Source: Microbacterium trichothecenolyticum (GTDB lineage Bacteria; Actinomycetota; Actinomycetes; Actinomycetales; Microbacteriaceae). Taken from it: 64,000 bases of DNA. Made by a program: the position numbers and the translations under genes. Within the stretch, counting starts at the first letter, position 1. Each line of letters begins with the position of its first letter. Positions 39,230 through 48,160 of the stretch are shown here, piece after piece. The stretch is taken from contig NZ_JAUTBF010000001.1 in the NCBI RefSeq assembly GCF_030818955.1, forward strand, positions 558,001-622,000. The letters are read 5' to 3'. The notes below the pieces were generated by a model. The model saw only the letters and a list, made by a program, of their open reading frames with translations, did not search any database and was not told the DNA's origin.

Positions 39230-40099
39230 TCAGTCGTGCGGCACCCGCACCATGACCTCTTGGGCGACGCTGGCCGCGAGCACCCCGTCACGGGTGTACA
39301 TGCGCCCGGTCGACAGCCCACGCCCGCCGCGGGCCGTGGGGGACTCCTGCACGTACAGGAGCCAATCGTCGACGCGGGCCGGGCGGTGCCACCACATCGC
39401 GTGGTCGAGGCTGGCCACTTTGAGTCCGGGCGTGCTCCAGGGGACGCCGTGGCCGCGCAGGATCGGCTCCTGAACGGTGAGGTCGCTCAAATACGCCAGT
39501 GCGGCGCGGTGCACGGCGGGATCGTCGGGCAGGGGGCGTCGCACCCGCATCCAGACGGCTTGGCGCGGCTCGTGCGGACCCTCCACCGAGGTGTAGACCG
39601 GCGAGGGCACGTGCAGCACATCGACGGGCCGCTCCGAGAACAGGCGTCGGCTCACCGGGTGGAGACCCTCGGGGTCGAAGGGCGTCAGCTCCTCGGGCTG
39701 CGGGATTGCCTCGGGCAGGGGCTCCGCGTGCTCGAGTCCCGGGTCGTCGTCTTGGAATGACGCGATCATCGAGAAGATCGGAACCCCGGCCTGGAAGGCC
39801 TGCGTACGCCGGGTCGAGAACGAGCGGCCGTCGTGGATACGGTCGACCGAGAACGTGATCGCGGCAGAGGGGTCGCCCGGTCGCAGAAAGTAGCCGTGCA
39901 TGGAATGCACCGCGCGCTCGGGCGGGAGCGTGCGCGAAGCTGCGACGACCGACTGGGCGAGCACCTGGCCGCCGTACACGCGGCCGGACGGCATGGCCTG
40001 CGAGACCCCGGTGAAGATGTCTTCGGTGGTGCGTGCGCCCACGTCGCGCAGGTCGAGCACCGCCAGCAGTGAGGCCACCGGATCGAGGTCGTCGGTCAC
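39230..40099 (-). CDS. tesB: acyl-CoA thioesterase II
   Basis: Double-hot-dog thioesterase hydrolysing acyl-CoA esters. It has 289 residues. RVYGGQVLAQSVVAASRTLP in the first half and SMHGYFLRPGDP are family hallmarks. FSMIASFQDDDPGLEH comes next. The second half has SLDHAMWWHRPARVDDWLLY with the catalytic Asp and GRMYTRDGVLAASVAQEVMVR. The start is GTG at 40099 with GGAAGGGG 5-6 nt upstream; the open frame to 40690 is a shadow. It is divergent from the gene at 40152. Confidence 0.93.
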   Translation of the reverse strand: MTDDLDPVASLLAVLDLRDVGARTTEDIFTGVSQAMPSGRVYGGQVLAQSVVAASRTLPPERAVHSMHGYFLRPGDPSAAITFSVDRIHDGRSFSTRRTQAFQAGVPIFSMIASFQDDDPGLEHAEPLPEAIPQPEELTPFDPEGLHPVSRRLFSERPVDVLHVPSPVYTSVEGPHEPRQAVWMRVRRPLPDDPAVHRAALAYLSDLTVQEPILRGHGVPWSTPGLKVASLDHAMWWHRPARVDDWLLYVQESPTARGGRGLSTGRMYTRDGVLAASVAQEVMVRVPHD

Positions 40100-40138
40100 A
40101 TCGGTCCCCTTCCGGCGCGGAGGACACGCACCACTTGA

Positions 40139-40144
40139 TAGTTT
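40139..40144 (+). promoter_or_regulatory. leaderless -10 element for the gene at 40152
   Basis: TAGTTT ends exactly 7 nt before the GTG. There is no Shine-Dalgarno. Confidence 0.65.
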
Positions 40145-40151
40145 AGGGCGG

Positions 40152-40820
40152 GTGTCCGCGCGCCTGTTGTTCCCCGACCCGCAGGCGGCAGCCGACCTGC
40201 TCACCTTCGCCTCCCGGGCGATCCGACTCGGCGACGGAACCGTGCGCGTGCGTGCGCAGGCCGGCGTCCTGGTGACCACCGCGGCCCCCTTGGCCCCGCG
40301 TGGACTCTTCGACGCCACACCGACGATCCTGGGTCTGCGCGTGTCGGCGATCGACCCTGAGCTGGAATGCGACCTCGTCATCGACGCGTCGTCGTTACTG
40401 CCCGCCCCCGATGACGCCGCCGCCGTCGTGCTCCCCGAGACGGCGACGTCACCCGCCTGGGCGGGGATCTCGCCGCCGCGAAGCGGCTGGGAGCAGACGG
40501 ATGCCATCGACGCGGCCGTCCTGGCCTCCCGCGCGCAGTACGGTGTCGCCGCCGTCGCCGACGCTCTCCCGGCCGATGCGGGGGAGGACGTCGTGCGGGT
40601 CGTTCGAGCCCAGGTGTGGGGCCAGCCCGACGACGCCCTGGGGGGCCTGCCCCTCGGCACCGCCTTCGCGGCCTTCGCCCTCGGCTTCATCGCGGGGAGC
40701 GAGATGGCCCCGGTCCGAACGAGCGGCGCGTGGACGCGCGTGACGCTGGCGAGGGGTCACGTCCTCGTGCGCGGGCCGGTGCGCACCGGCCTCACCGCCG
40801 TGCGGGCGACCCGGGGGTGA
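40152..40820 (+). CDS. conserved protein of unknown function
   Basis: A 222-residue protein I do not recognise. The N-terminal half (SARLLFPDPQAAADLLTFAS through RGLFDATPTILGLRVSAIDP) is alpha/beta-like. The second half is Ala-rich with ASRAQYGVAAVADALPADAG and a hydrophobic GTAFAAFALGFIAGSE. There is no signal peptide or clear membrane span. The GTG start is set by the leaderless promoter. Coding bias is good and the style is that of actinobacteria-specific conserved proteins. It is separated from tesB by 52 nt in divergent orientation. Confidence 0.75.
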   Translation: MSARLLFPDPQAAADLLTFASRAIRLGDGTVRVRAQAGVLVTTAAPLAPRGLFDATPTILGLRVSAIDPELECDLVIDASSLLPAPDDAAAVVLPETATSPAWAGISPPRSGWEQTDAIDAAVLASRAQYGVAAVADALPADAGEDVVRVVRAQVWGQPDDALGGLPLGTAFAAFALGFIAGSEMAPVRTSGAWTRVTLARGHVLVRGPVRTGLTAVRATRG

Positions 40821-40988
40821 TCCAGCGAACGCAGAGGTGCGCGTCCTATGCTGGCGGCAGCAAGGGGAGTACTCCCGTCGCGATGCATCCGTCATCACGA
40901 GGCCACCGCTGGTCTCCGGGTGCATCGGCCCCCGGGCGGAGGAGACCTTGACGTCGCAGCCGTGCGCTGCCCGTCGAGAGGTCCTTCT

Positions 40989-41834
40989 ATGGTTTCGTTC
41001 TCCCGTCTGTTCGATATGGCATCCAAGGCTGTCGACAAAGCGTCGTCGTCCGCTGGCTCGTCGTCACGTACCGGGGCCGCGGGTGGCCGCGACTGGCGGC
41101 AGGTGGTCCGCACGGCGGCCGATGCCGTCACGGGCGACCGACGCAGCGACGCCCCGTCCGCGTCCCGAGCGACATCGCACCCGACCGGCGCTGCCGCCGC
41201 GCGCTTCGTGCCTCCCGTCTCGACCGGAGCGTCCGCGCCGCTGTCACGCGATGATCGCGCGGCCATCGCCCGCTACGACTACCTTCTGCGCACGGCCGAT
41301 CCCGACCGCATCGAGCAGATGCACCGCGAGGCGTTCGCCCGTTTGACACCCGAACAGCGCGCTCACGTGCGCGCCCGCATGGATGCCGATCTGCCGCCGC
41401 ACGAGCGGTCCCGCACCGACGCTGCCGACGACCTGGCCCGCACGGTCGCCCGTGCCGAGGCGACGCAGCCGGGTCGCCTGTCGCGCATGCTCGCTCGCGC
41501 GGGCCGCGGCGGGATGATCGGCGCGGGCGTGGCCGGGGCGGGCGGCCTGCTCGCCGCCGTCGCCGGCGGAGTCGTCGTCAGCGCGGCGGCCGGTCCGCTC
41601 CTGGCGCAGGCGGTCAGTCTCGGCGTCGACTTCGAGGCACTCGCCACCGGCGTCGACCTGGATGCCCTGGCATCCGGCGTGCCGCTCGAGGCTCTGGCAT
41701 CCGGAGCCGACGTCGACGGATGGGTCGGGGGTGCGCACGATGCGGTGTCGGGTCTCGGCGAGCAGGTCAGCGGGTTCGGCGAGAGGCTGTCGAACCTCGA
41801 TATCCCCGGGTTCGGCGACTTCCTCGCTCGCTGA
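40989..41834 (+). CDS. Ala-rich protein with C-terminal short repeats
   Basis: A 281-residue protein of unknown function. The N-terminus is Ser/Ala/Arg-rich and probably disordered. A helical middle follows (DRAAIARYDYLLRTADPDRI, MHREAFARLTPEQRAHVRAR). A hydrophobic Gly/Ala segment comes next (MIGAGVAGAGGLLAAVAGGV, likely membrane-inserting or glycine-zipper-like). Then three short repeats of the type DFEALATGV, DLDALASGV, PLEALASGA, and a Gly-rich amphipathic end. The ATG at 40989 has GAGAGG upstream; the frame is open to 40848 but looks non-coding. No family can be named. Confidence 0.72.
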   Translation: MVSFSRLFDMASKAVDKASSSAGSSSRTGAAGGRDWRQVVRTAADAVTGDRRSDAPSASRATSHPTGAAAARFVPPVSTGASAPLSRDDRAAIARYDYLLRTADPDRIEQMHREAFARLTPEQRAHVRARMDADLPPHERSRTDAADDLARTVARAEATQPGRLSRMLARAGRGGMIGAGVAGAGGLLAAVAGGVVVSAAAGPLLAQAVSLGVDFEALATGVDLDALASGVPLEALASGADVDGWVGGAHDAVSGLGEQVSGFGERLSNLDIPGFGDFLAR

Positions 41835-41872
41835 GTCGCGCGGATGCCGGACGGCGGTGACTCCGCGTGTCG

Positions 41873-42322
41873 TCAGTGGGCCGCGCGCACGGGGAGTCCC
41901 GTGTCGGGGCGACCCTGCTGTTGCGGTCCGATGCCGCCGGGCTCGAAGGTGTTGACCATCGCGTAGGCCGCGCGTTCGAGGTAGTCCCAGAGGGGCGCCT
42001 CGAACGCCGGCGGCAGCGCGATCTCGTCGACGGCGGCACGCATGTGCCGCAGCCACCTGTCGCGCGCATCGGGGTCGACGTGGAAGGGCATGTGGCGCAT
42101 CCGCAGACGCGGGTGACCGCGGGTCTCGCCATAGGTGCTCGGGCCACCCCAGTACTGCGCGAGGAAGAGCGTCAGCCGCTCGGCCGCGGGGCCGAGGTCC
42201 TCCTCCGGATACATCGGTTTCAAGACCTCGTCGGAGGCGACCCCGCGATAGAACGCGTCGACGAGCCGGCGGAAGGTGTCCATGCCGCCGACCTGGTCGT
42301 AGAAGCTGATCGGCTCGGTCAC
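41873..42322 (-). CDS. truncated haemoglobin (group II-like globin)
   Basis: A 149-residue two-over-two globin binding haem; likely roles are oxygen or NO handling. SFYDQVGGMDTFRRLVDAFYRGV carries the B-helix Phe/Tyr pattern. PMYPEEDLGPAAERLTLFLAQYWGG includes the DLGPAxxRLxxFL motif typical of group II. RHMPFHVDPDARDRWLRHMR contains the proximal His (HPRLRMRHMPF region), and the Trp in the G helix fits. The start GTG overlaps the mscS stop, so it is co-translated with the channel. Confidence 0.92.
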   Translation of the reverse strand: MTEPISFYDQVGGMDTFRRLVDAFYRGVASDEVLKPMYPEEDLGPAAERLTLFLAQYWGGPSTYGETRGHPRLRMRHMPFHVDPDARDRWLRHMRAAVDEIALPPAFEAPLWDYLERAAYAMVNTFEPGGIGPQQQGRPDTGLPVRAAH

Positions 42323-43551
42323 TTCGCGTCTCCCTCGTCGGCGCGGACGGCCGGGGGCGTGGGCTTGGGTACATCGGCGCCGGGGTCAGCGGGGAGATCG
42401 ACCACGGCGGTCGGGGTGTCGTCGCGCACGGTTTTCTTCTTCTTGACGCGCGGCGGCGCCTCGGCGACGGCGGCGTCGTCGGCCCCGGTCGCCTTACGCC
42501 GTCGCGGGCGCCACACCGGCCGCTCGGGCGCCGTGGGGACCGGGGTCTCCTTGGTCTTCGGCGGGTGTGCACCCCGCACGCTCTGCGCGCCCTCGGCGCC
42601 CGTGAGCACGATCGAGTTCAGCTGCGGGAGCGCGATGCCCATCGCATCGATGGCCTTCTTCAACCGCGCCCGCAACTCTCGCGCCACGTCGTCCTTGGCG
42701 CTGGAGCGGGTCTTGATGACGAGCCGGATGACGAGAGCGTCGCCGCTGATCGACTCCAGGCCCCAGATCTCGGGCTGCTCGATGATCCGCGAGCGCCACT
42801 TCGGTTCTTTCGACAGCGTCTTCGCCGCGGTGAGCATGGCCGCTTCGACGTCGTCGATGTCGGCATCCGTCGGCACGGCGAGGTCGATGATGACGCGGGA
42901 CCAGCCCTGCGACATGTTGCCGATCCGGGTGATCTCGCCGTTGCGCACGTACCAGAGCGTGCCGTTGACGTCGCGCACGTGGGTGATGCGGACGCTCACG
43001 AACTCGACGATGCCGGTGGCCAGGCCCAGGTCGACGACGTCGCCGATGCCGACCTGGTCCTCCGCGACGATGAAGATCCCGTTCAGCACGTCCTTCACGA
43101 TGTTCTGCGCGCCGAAGCCGAGACCGGCGCCGATGGCCGCGGTCAGCAGGGTCAGCGAAGCCAACGCGTTCGGAGCGACGATGCTGGCGATCCAGACCAG
43201 GGCGACGATGACCAGCACGACGTTGACGATGTTCTGCAGGATCGTCCCGAGCGTGCGCGTGCGTTGCACCAGACGGACCGCGCTGAGCGGCGACCGGTCC
43301 AGAGCCTGCGTGTCGTCGACGCGGGCTTTGACCTTCGCCCCGTTGACGATGCGGTCGACGACGCGGCGGATGATGACGCGGAGAAGCCACGCGGCGACGG
43401 CGACACCGACGATGATTCCGACGATGCGCAGGATCACCCCGCCGAAGTCGAGCGCCTGCCCGCCGAGCCACGCCCAGAAGTCCAGGCTCGTGACGTCGGG
43501 GGGCGCGGTCGATGACGGGGACGGCTCGGGGTTCGCGGCGAGAACAGACAT
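42319..43551 (-). CDS. mscS: small-conductance mechanosensitive channel family protein
   Basis: Pressure-relief channel in the cytoplasmic membrane. It has 410 residues: N-terminal outside segment, TM1 (FGGVILRIVGIIVGVAVAAW), TM2 (ILQNIVNVVLVIVALVWIAS) and the pore helix LTLLTAAIGAGLGFGAQNIV with its Gly/Ala pattern, then KDVLNGIFIVAEDQVGIGDVV. A beta/alpha-beta vestibule and a charged Pro/Lys tail with a Lys run follow. The ATG at 43551 is set by TACGCT 7 nt upstream. The upstream frame to 43677 is untranslated. It is coupled with the globin gene downstream. Confidence 0.92.
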   Translation of the reverse strand: MSVLAANPEPSPSSTAPPDVTSLDFWAWLGGQALDFGGVILRIVGIIVGVAVAAWLLRVIIRRVVDRIVNGAKVKARVDDTQALDRSPLSAVRLVQRTRTLGTILQNIVNVVLVIVALVWIASIVAPNALASLTLLTAAIGAGLGFGAQNIVKDVLNGIFIVAEDQVGIGDVVDLGLATGIVEFVSVRITHVRDVNGTLWYVRNGEITRIGNMSQGWSRVIIDLAVPTDADIDDVEAAMLTAAKTLSKEPKWRSRIIEQPEIWGLESISGDALVIRLVIKTRSSAKDDVARELRARLKKAIDAMGIALPQLNSIVLTGAEGAQSVRGAHPPKTKETPVPTAPERPVWRPRRRKATGADDAAVAEAPPRVKKKKTVRDDTPTAVVDLPADPGADVPKPTPPAVRADEGDAK

Positions 43552-43558
43552 CCTCTCC

Positions 43559-43564
43559 AGCGTA
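43559..43564 (-). promoter_or_regulatory. leaderless -10 element for mscS
   Basis: TACGCT on the minus strand; the 7-nt spacer to the ATG is GGAGAGG, which lies too close to serve as a Shine-Dalgarno. Confidence 0.55.
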
Positions 43565-43567
43565 ACG

Positions 43568-43606
43568 ACGGATGCCTCGGCGCCGGCTGGGCGTCGAGGC
43601 ATCCGT
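43568..43606 (-). terminator. terminator after the ABC exporter operon
   Basis: ACGGATGCCTCG pairs with CGAGGCATCCGT around a 15-nt loop, just after the permease stop on the minus strand. It carries an inverted GGATGCC/GGCATCC pair. Confidence 0.7.
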
Positions 43607-43619
43607 TGCGGAAATCGGG

Positions 43620-44420
43620 TCAGGCGTCCCGCGCGCGCAGAGCGACCCATCCCAGCACGAGGGGGGCGAGGGCCCACGCGGCCAGCGTGATGCCGCCCGT
43701 GGCGAGCTCGTCACCGCCGGGCGCCGTGAGCAGCGCCGCCGCGTTGACCGGAAGGTACTTCGCCCCGTCGACGAGCCACTGCCAGCTGGGCCCGCCGAAC
43801 GAGAACAGGCTGAACACGATGGGCAGCACGAACAGCACGCCGACCGTCGCCGCGATCGCCCCGGCACCGCTGCGGATGAGGAAGCCGAAGCCCAGACCGA
43901 TGAGCGTGAAGGCGGCCATCGAGACCACGCCGAGCACGAGCGGCACGAGCGACTGCGCCGGGTCCGACCAGTCGAAGCCGCTGGTGAGCAGGGGAGCGGT
44001 CACCGCGATCGCCACGGCGTAGATGACCACGGTCGTCGCCGCCATCACGAGCGCTACGACGACGGCCTTCGCCAGCAGTACCGCGCCGCGGCGGGGCTCG
44101 GCCGTGAGCGTGGACCGGATCATCCCCGTGGAGTACTCCCCGGTGATCACGATCGCCCCGAGGATGCCGGCGACGAGCATGGTGAACTGCGTCGGCGAGA
44201 CGATGACGTTTGCGGCGGGGAAGCTGCCCCCGAAGTCACGTGAGGCTGCGGCGATCAGCAGCGAGATGCCGATCGAGAGGGCGGCGGTGACGCCCAGCGA
44301 CCACCACGTCGAGTGCAGGGTGAGGATCTTGACGAACTCGCTCTTCAACAGGTGGGCGAAGCTCAGGCGGAAGGCGGGAGCGTGCGTGGCGCGGCGCGGC
44401 GCCGCAGCGACGGCGGTCAT
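43620..44420 (-). CDS. ABC-2 type transporter permease
   Basis: Membrane subunit of an exporter. It has 266 residues with six hydrophobic segments. LLKSEFVKILTLHSTWWSLG at the N-terminus, and SPTQFTMLVAGILGAIVITG followed by EYSTGMIRSTLTAEPRRG, are typical of ABC-2 permeases of the bacitracin/multidrug-type exporters. The ATG at 44420 overlaps the ATPase stop (ATGA). Together with the ATPase it forms a complete two-gene exporter. The substrate is unknown; there is no adjacent two-component system. Confidence 0.92.
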   Translation of the reverse strand: MTAVAAAPRRATHAPAFRLSFAHLLKSEFVKILTLHSTWWSLGVTAALSIGISLLIAAASRDFGGSFPAANVIVSPTQFTMLVAGILGAIVITGEYSTGMIRSTLTAEPRRGAVLLAKAVVVALVMAATTVVIYAVAIAVTAPLLTSGFDWSDPAQSLVPLVLGVVSMAAFTLIGLGFGFLIRSGAGAIAATVGVLFVLPIVFSLFSFGGPSWQWLVDGAKYLPVNAAALLTAPGGDELATGGITLAAWALAPLVLGWVALRARDA

Positions 44421-45328
44421 GCGATCTCCTTGGTCTTGTACTCGACGGAGTCGTCGGTGAGGGCGAGGTAGGCGTCTTCGAGCGAGCCGGCCTTCGGCGT
44501 GAGCTCGTACAGGGGGATGCCGTTCGCGGCGGCGAGATCGCCGATGGTCTCGGCGGTGACGCCGGTGATCTGCACGGCGCCGGGTTCGAGCACCGAGACC
44601 GTGGCATCCGGGATGCGCAGCGACGACACGAGCTCGTCGAGGCGAGGGGAGCGCACGAGGAGGGTCGTCGATGTCCATGTGCTCACGAGCTCGGGCAGCG
44701 GGGCATCGGCGAGCACGCGTCCGCGACCGAGCACGATGACGTGGTCTGCCGTCTGCGCCATCTCGCTCATCAGGTGGCTCGAGAGCAGGACCGTGCGGCC
44801 TTCGCTCGCGAGGTGTCGCACGAACTGTCGCACCCAGCGCACGCCCTCGGGGTCGAGGCCGTTCACCGGCTCATCGAGGATGAGCGTGTGCGGGTCGCCG
44901 AGGAGCGCCGCGGCGATACCGAGGCGCTGTCCCATGCCGAGCGAGAACCCGCCCGCGCGCTTGCCCGCGACCGAACCGATGCCCGTCAGCTCGATCACCT
45001 CGTCGACGCGGGCGCGACCGATGCCGTGTGTCGCCGCCATCGCCCGCAGATGGTTGCGGGCGGAGCGTCCGGTGTGGACGGCCTTGGCGTCGAGGAGCAC
45101 GCCGACCTCGGTGAGGGGCGAGCGCAGGCGCCGGTAGTCCTGGCCGCTCACCGTCACCTGGCCGCTCGAGGGGCGGTCGAGCCCGACGATCATGCGCATG
45201 GTGGTGGATTTGCCCGCGCCGTTCGGGCCGAGGAAGCCGGTCACCCGTCCGGGCGCCACGGTGAACGAGACGTCGTCGACGGCAGTCTTGTCGCCGTATC
45301 GCTTGGTGAGGTGTTGTGCAACGATCAT
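44417..45328 (-). CDS. ABC transporter ATP-binding protein
   Basis: Nucleotide-binding subunit of the exporter. It has 303 residues: Walker A FLGPNGAGKSTTMRMI near residue 38, Q-loop region, signature FSLGMGQRLGIA (a variant of LSGGQ) and Walker B HTLILDEPVNGLDPEG, followed by SSHLMSEMAQTADHVIVLGRGR. The C-terminal 80 residues are a regulatory tail as in drug/lantibiotic-type exporters. The ATG at 45328 has TAGCGT 6 nt upstream and no Shine-Dalgarno, so probably leaderless. The permease follows with a 4-nt overlap. Confidence 0.95.
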   Translation of the reverse strand: MIVAQHLTKRYGDKTAVDDVSFTVAPGRVTGFLGPNGAGKSTTMRMIVGLDRPSSGQVTVSGQDYRRLRSPLTEVGVLLDAKAVHTGRSARNHLRAMAATHGIGRARVDEVIELTGIGSVAGKRAGGFSLGMGQRLGIAAALLGDPHTLILDEPVNGLDPEGVRWVRQFVRHLASEGRTVLLSSHLMSEMAQTADHVIVLGRGRVLADAPLPELVSTWTSTTLLVRSPRLDELVSSLRIPDATVSVLEPGAVQITGVTAETIGDLAAANGIPLYELTPKAGSLEDAYLALTDDSVEYKTKEIA

Positions 45329-45334
45329 GGCTTC

Positions 45335-45340
45335 ACGCTA
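45335..45340 (-). promoter_or_regulatory. leaderless -10 element for the ABC exporter
   Basis: TAGCGT on the minus strand, ending 6 nt before the ATG at 45328. Confidence 0.6.
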
Positions 45341-45410
45341 CGAACACCGCCCGGGGTGCGGCATCCTCCCAGCGGATGACATCTCGCGACCGGAGGATGA
45401 TCCGGTCCAC

Positions 45411-45450
45411 GAACGGATGCCCCCTCCCGGCCGGGAGAGGGCATCCGTTC
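45411..45450 (-). terminator. terminator after pepN
   Basis: A long near-perfect palindrome from GAACGGATGCCCCCTCCCGG to GGGCATCCGTTC, 9 nt after the pepN stop on the minus strand. The arms hold the GGATGCC/GGCATCC pair. Confidence 0.75.
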
Positions 45451-45459
45451 GGCGGCGGA

Positions 45460-48009
45460 TTACTGTGCGTCGCGCTCCTGCACGGCCAAGGCGCGCTCCA
45501 CACCGGCGAGGTTCTCGCCCACGAGACGGCGCAGCGCTGGAGCCGCGTCGGCGTTCTGCGCGAGCCAGGCGCGCGTGGCGTCGCGCAGCTGCGCGTTCGC
45601 GAGGGCGGCCGGGTACAGACCCACGATGAGGTAGTTCGCGATCTGGTAGCTGCGCGACTCCCAGATCGGCAGCAGCATCTCGAAGTACGGCTCGACGAAC
45701 GCGGACAGCACGTCGACGGTCGCGGGGTTCGTGAAGCCGGCCGCGGTCGCGCGCACGATCGTGTTCGGGGCGTCGGTGCGGTCGATGAGCGACGCCCACG
45801 CCTCTTTCTTCGCCTCGACCGACGGCAGCGACGCCTTGGCCATGGCGGCGAACTCGCCGCCCTTCGCCGTGTTGTCGGCGGCCCGCGCCGCATCGATGTC
45901 GGCCGCGGTCACGGCACCGGCCGCGGCGAGCGAGACGAGCAGCTGCCATGACAGATCGGTGTCGATCGCGAGGCCCTCGAGCGTGGTCTCGCCCTCGCGC
46001 AGGGCGCGCACCGTCTCGGCGTGCGCCGGGGTGGATGCCGCCGACGCGAAGGCCGTGACGAACTGCAGCTGGCTGTCGCTGCCGGCCTCGGCGGACTGGG
46101 CGAGCTCCCACAGGCCGTCGGCGACGCGCTCGCGAGCGGCGGTGCGGGTGGCCGGGGCGACGTAGGAGTTGGCGGCGAGTTGCAGCTGGCCGAGTGTCGT
46201 GCGCACGGTGGTGGACTCGGTCTCGGAGCCGATGTTGCGCAGCACCAGGTCGAGGTAGTCGGTCGCCGAGGCCTCGGCATCCCGGGTCTGATCCCACGCC
46301 GCGCCCCAGACGAGCGAGCGGGCGAGCGGGTCGGAGATGTCTTTCAGGTGCGCGATCGCCGTGGCCAGCGAGCGCTCGTCGAGACGGATCTTCGCATAGG
46401 CGAGATCGTCGTCGTTGAGCAGCACGAGATCGGGACGACGGATGCCGCGGAGCTCGGCCACCTCGGTGCGGTCTCCGTCGACGTCGAGCTCGACCTGGTG
46501 CACGCGCTCGAGGGCGCCGGCGTCGTTCAGCGAGTAGAAGCCGATGCCGAGACGGTGCGGTCGGATCGTGGGGTAGTCGGCCGGGGCCGTCTGCACGATC
46601 GCGAAGCGCGAGATGGTGCCGTCGGCGCCCTCTTCGATGAGCGGCGTCAGCGTATTGACGCCCGCGGTCTCGAGCCACTTCTTCGCCCAGTCCGCCAGAT
46701 CGCGGCCGCTGGTGGCCTCGAGCTCGACGAGCAGGTCGCCGACCTCGGTGTTCGACCACTGGTGCTTCTGGAAGTAGGCCGCGACGCCGGCGAAGAACTG
46801 CTCGATGCCCACCCAGGCGGCGAGCTGCTTGAGAACCGAGCCGCCCTTGGCGTAGGTGATGCCGTCGAAGTTCACTTGTACGTCTTCGAGGTCGTTGATC
46901 TCGGCGACGACGGGGTGGGTCGAGGGCAGCTGGTCCTGACGGTAGGCCCAGGTCTTCTCCATCGCGTTGAAGGTCGTCCAGGCGGCCTCCCACTCGGTGG
47001 CCTCGGCGGTGGCGATGGTGGAGGCCCACTCGGCGAACGACTCGTTCAGCCACAGGTCGTTCCACCACTTCATGGTCACGAGGTCGCCGAACCACATGTG
47101 GGCCAGCTCGTGCAGGATCGTGACGACGCGGCGCTCCTTCACGGCATCCGTCACTTTGCTCCGGAAGACGTAGGTCTCGGTGAAGGTCACCGCGCCCGCG
47201 TTCTCCATGGCGCCGGCGTTGAACTCCGGAACGAACAGCTGGTCGTACTTCGCGAAGGGGTAGGGGAAGCCGAACTTCTCCTCGAAGTACGCGAAGCCCT
47301 GACGGGTCTTCTCGAACACGTAGTCGGCATCCAGGTACTGCCAGAGGCTCTTGCGGGCGAACACACCGAGCGGGATGACACGGCCGTCGGCGCTGGTGAG
47401 CTCCGAGTACGTCGCCTCATAGGGGCCGGCGATGAGTGCGGTGATGTACGACGAGATGCGCGGCGTCGGCGGGAAGTCCCAGCGGGCGGCGTCGTCGGAG
47501 ACGGCGACGGGTTCGGGAGTGGGGGAGTTGGAGATGACCTTCCACGACGCCGGCGCTGTCACCGAGAACGTGAACTCGGCCTTCAGATCGGGCTGCTCGA
47601 ACACCGTGTACACACGGCGGGAGTCGGGCACCTCGAACTGCGAGTAGAGGTACACCTCGCCGTCGACGGGGTCGACGAAACGGTGCAGGCCCTCGCCGGT
47701 GTTGGTGTACTCGCAGTCGGCCTCGACGACGAGCTCGTTCTCGGATGCCAGGCCGTCGAGCGCGATGCGCGAGTCGGCGAAGACGGCGGCGGGGTCGAGC
47801 GAGCGCCCGTTCAGCGTGACCGTGTGCACCGTCCGGGCGATGAGGTCGATGAAGGTCGACGCGCCCTCGGTGGCGGCGAAGGTGACGACCGTGCGCGAAG
47901 AGAACACCTCGTCACCGCGGGTGAGGTCGAGCTGTACGTCGTACGCTCGCGTGTCGACGATCGCACGCCGCTCCTGTGCTTCGATGCGGGTGAGGTTCTC
48001 TCCTGGCAT
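45460..48009 (-). CDS. pepN: aminopeptidase N
   Basis: Zinc aminopeptidase (M1) cleaving N-terminal residues of peptides in the cytoplasm. It has 849 residues, the usual actinobacterial length. FNAGAMENAGAVTFTETYVF is the GAMEN substrate-binding motif, and VTILHELAHMWFGDLVTMKW is the HExxH zinc site followed by NESFAEW with the third ligand Glu. The C-terminal ERAP1-like helical domain covers the last 350 residues. The second of two ATGs (48009) is chosen because AGGGAG lies 7 nt before it but only 1 nt before the first (48015). A TAGGCT at 48103-48108 may be the -10. Confidence 0.96.
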   Translation of the reverse strand: MPGENLTRIEAQERRAIVDTRAYDVQLDLTRGDEVFSSRTVVTFAATEGASTFIDLIARTVHTVTLNGRSLDPAAVFADSRIALDGLASENELVVEADCEYTNTGEGLHRFVDPVDGEVYLYSQFEVPDSRRVYTVFEQPDLKAEFTFSVTAPASWKVISNSPTPEPVAVSDDAARWDFPPTPRISSYITALIAGPYEATYSELTSADGRVIPLGVFARKSLWQYLDADYVFEKTRQGFAYFEEKFGFPYPFAKYDQLFVPEFNAGAMENAGAVTFTETYVFRSKVTDAVKERRVVTILHELAHMWFGDLVTMKWWNDLWLNESFAEWASTIATAEATEWEAAWTTFNAMEKTWAYRQDQLPSTHPVVAEINDLEDVQVNFDGITYAKGGSVLKQLAAWVGIEQFFAGVAAYFQKHQWSNTEVGDLLVELEATSGRDLADWAKKWLETAGVNTLTPLIEEGADGTISRFAIVQTAPADYPTIRPHRLGIGFYSLNDAGALERVHQVELDVDGDRTEVAELRGIRRPDLVLLNDDDLAYAKIRLDERSLATAIAHLKDISDPLARSLVWGAAWDQTRDAEASATDYLDLVLRNIGSETESTTVRTTLGQLQLAANSYVAPATRTAARERVADGLWELAQSAEAGSDSQLQFVTAFASAASTPAHAETVRALREGETTLEGLAIDTDLSWQLLVSLAAAGAVTAADIDAARAADNTAKGGEFAAMAKASLPSVEAKKEAWASLIDRTDAPNTIVRATAAGFTNPATVDVLSAFVEPYFEMLLPIWESRSYQIANYLIVGLYPAALANAQLRDATRAWLAQNADAAPALRRLVGENLAGVERALAVQERDAQ

Positions 48010-48160
48010 GGGCATGCTCCCTGGGATGAGGGCGGAATCGTCGCTGATCGGACGCTGGCGCGGGTGACGACGGACGCCGTCAGCGACGATGACAACCAGA
48101 TAAGCCTAGTCACGAGATAACCGGCGTCCAGGCCCCGCGGGCAGGTGGGAGGATGGCAGC

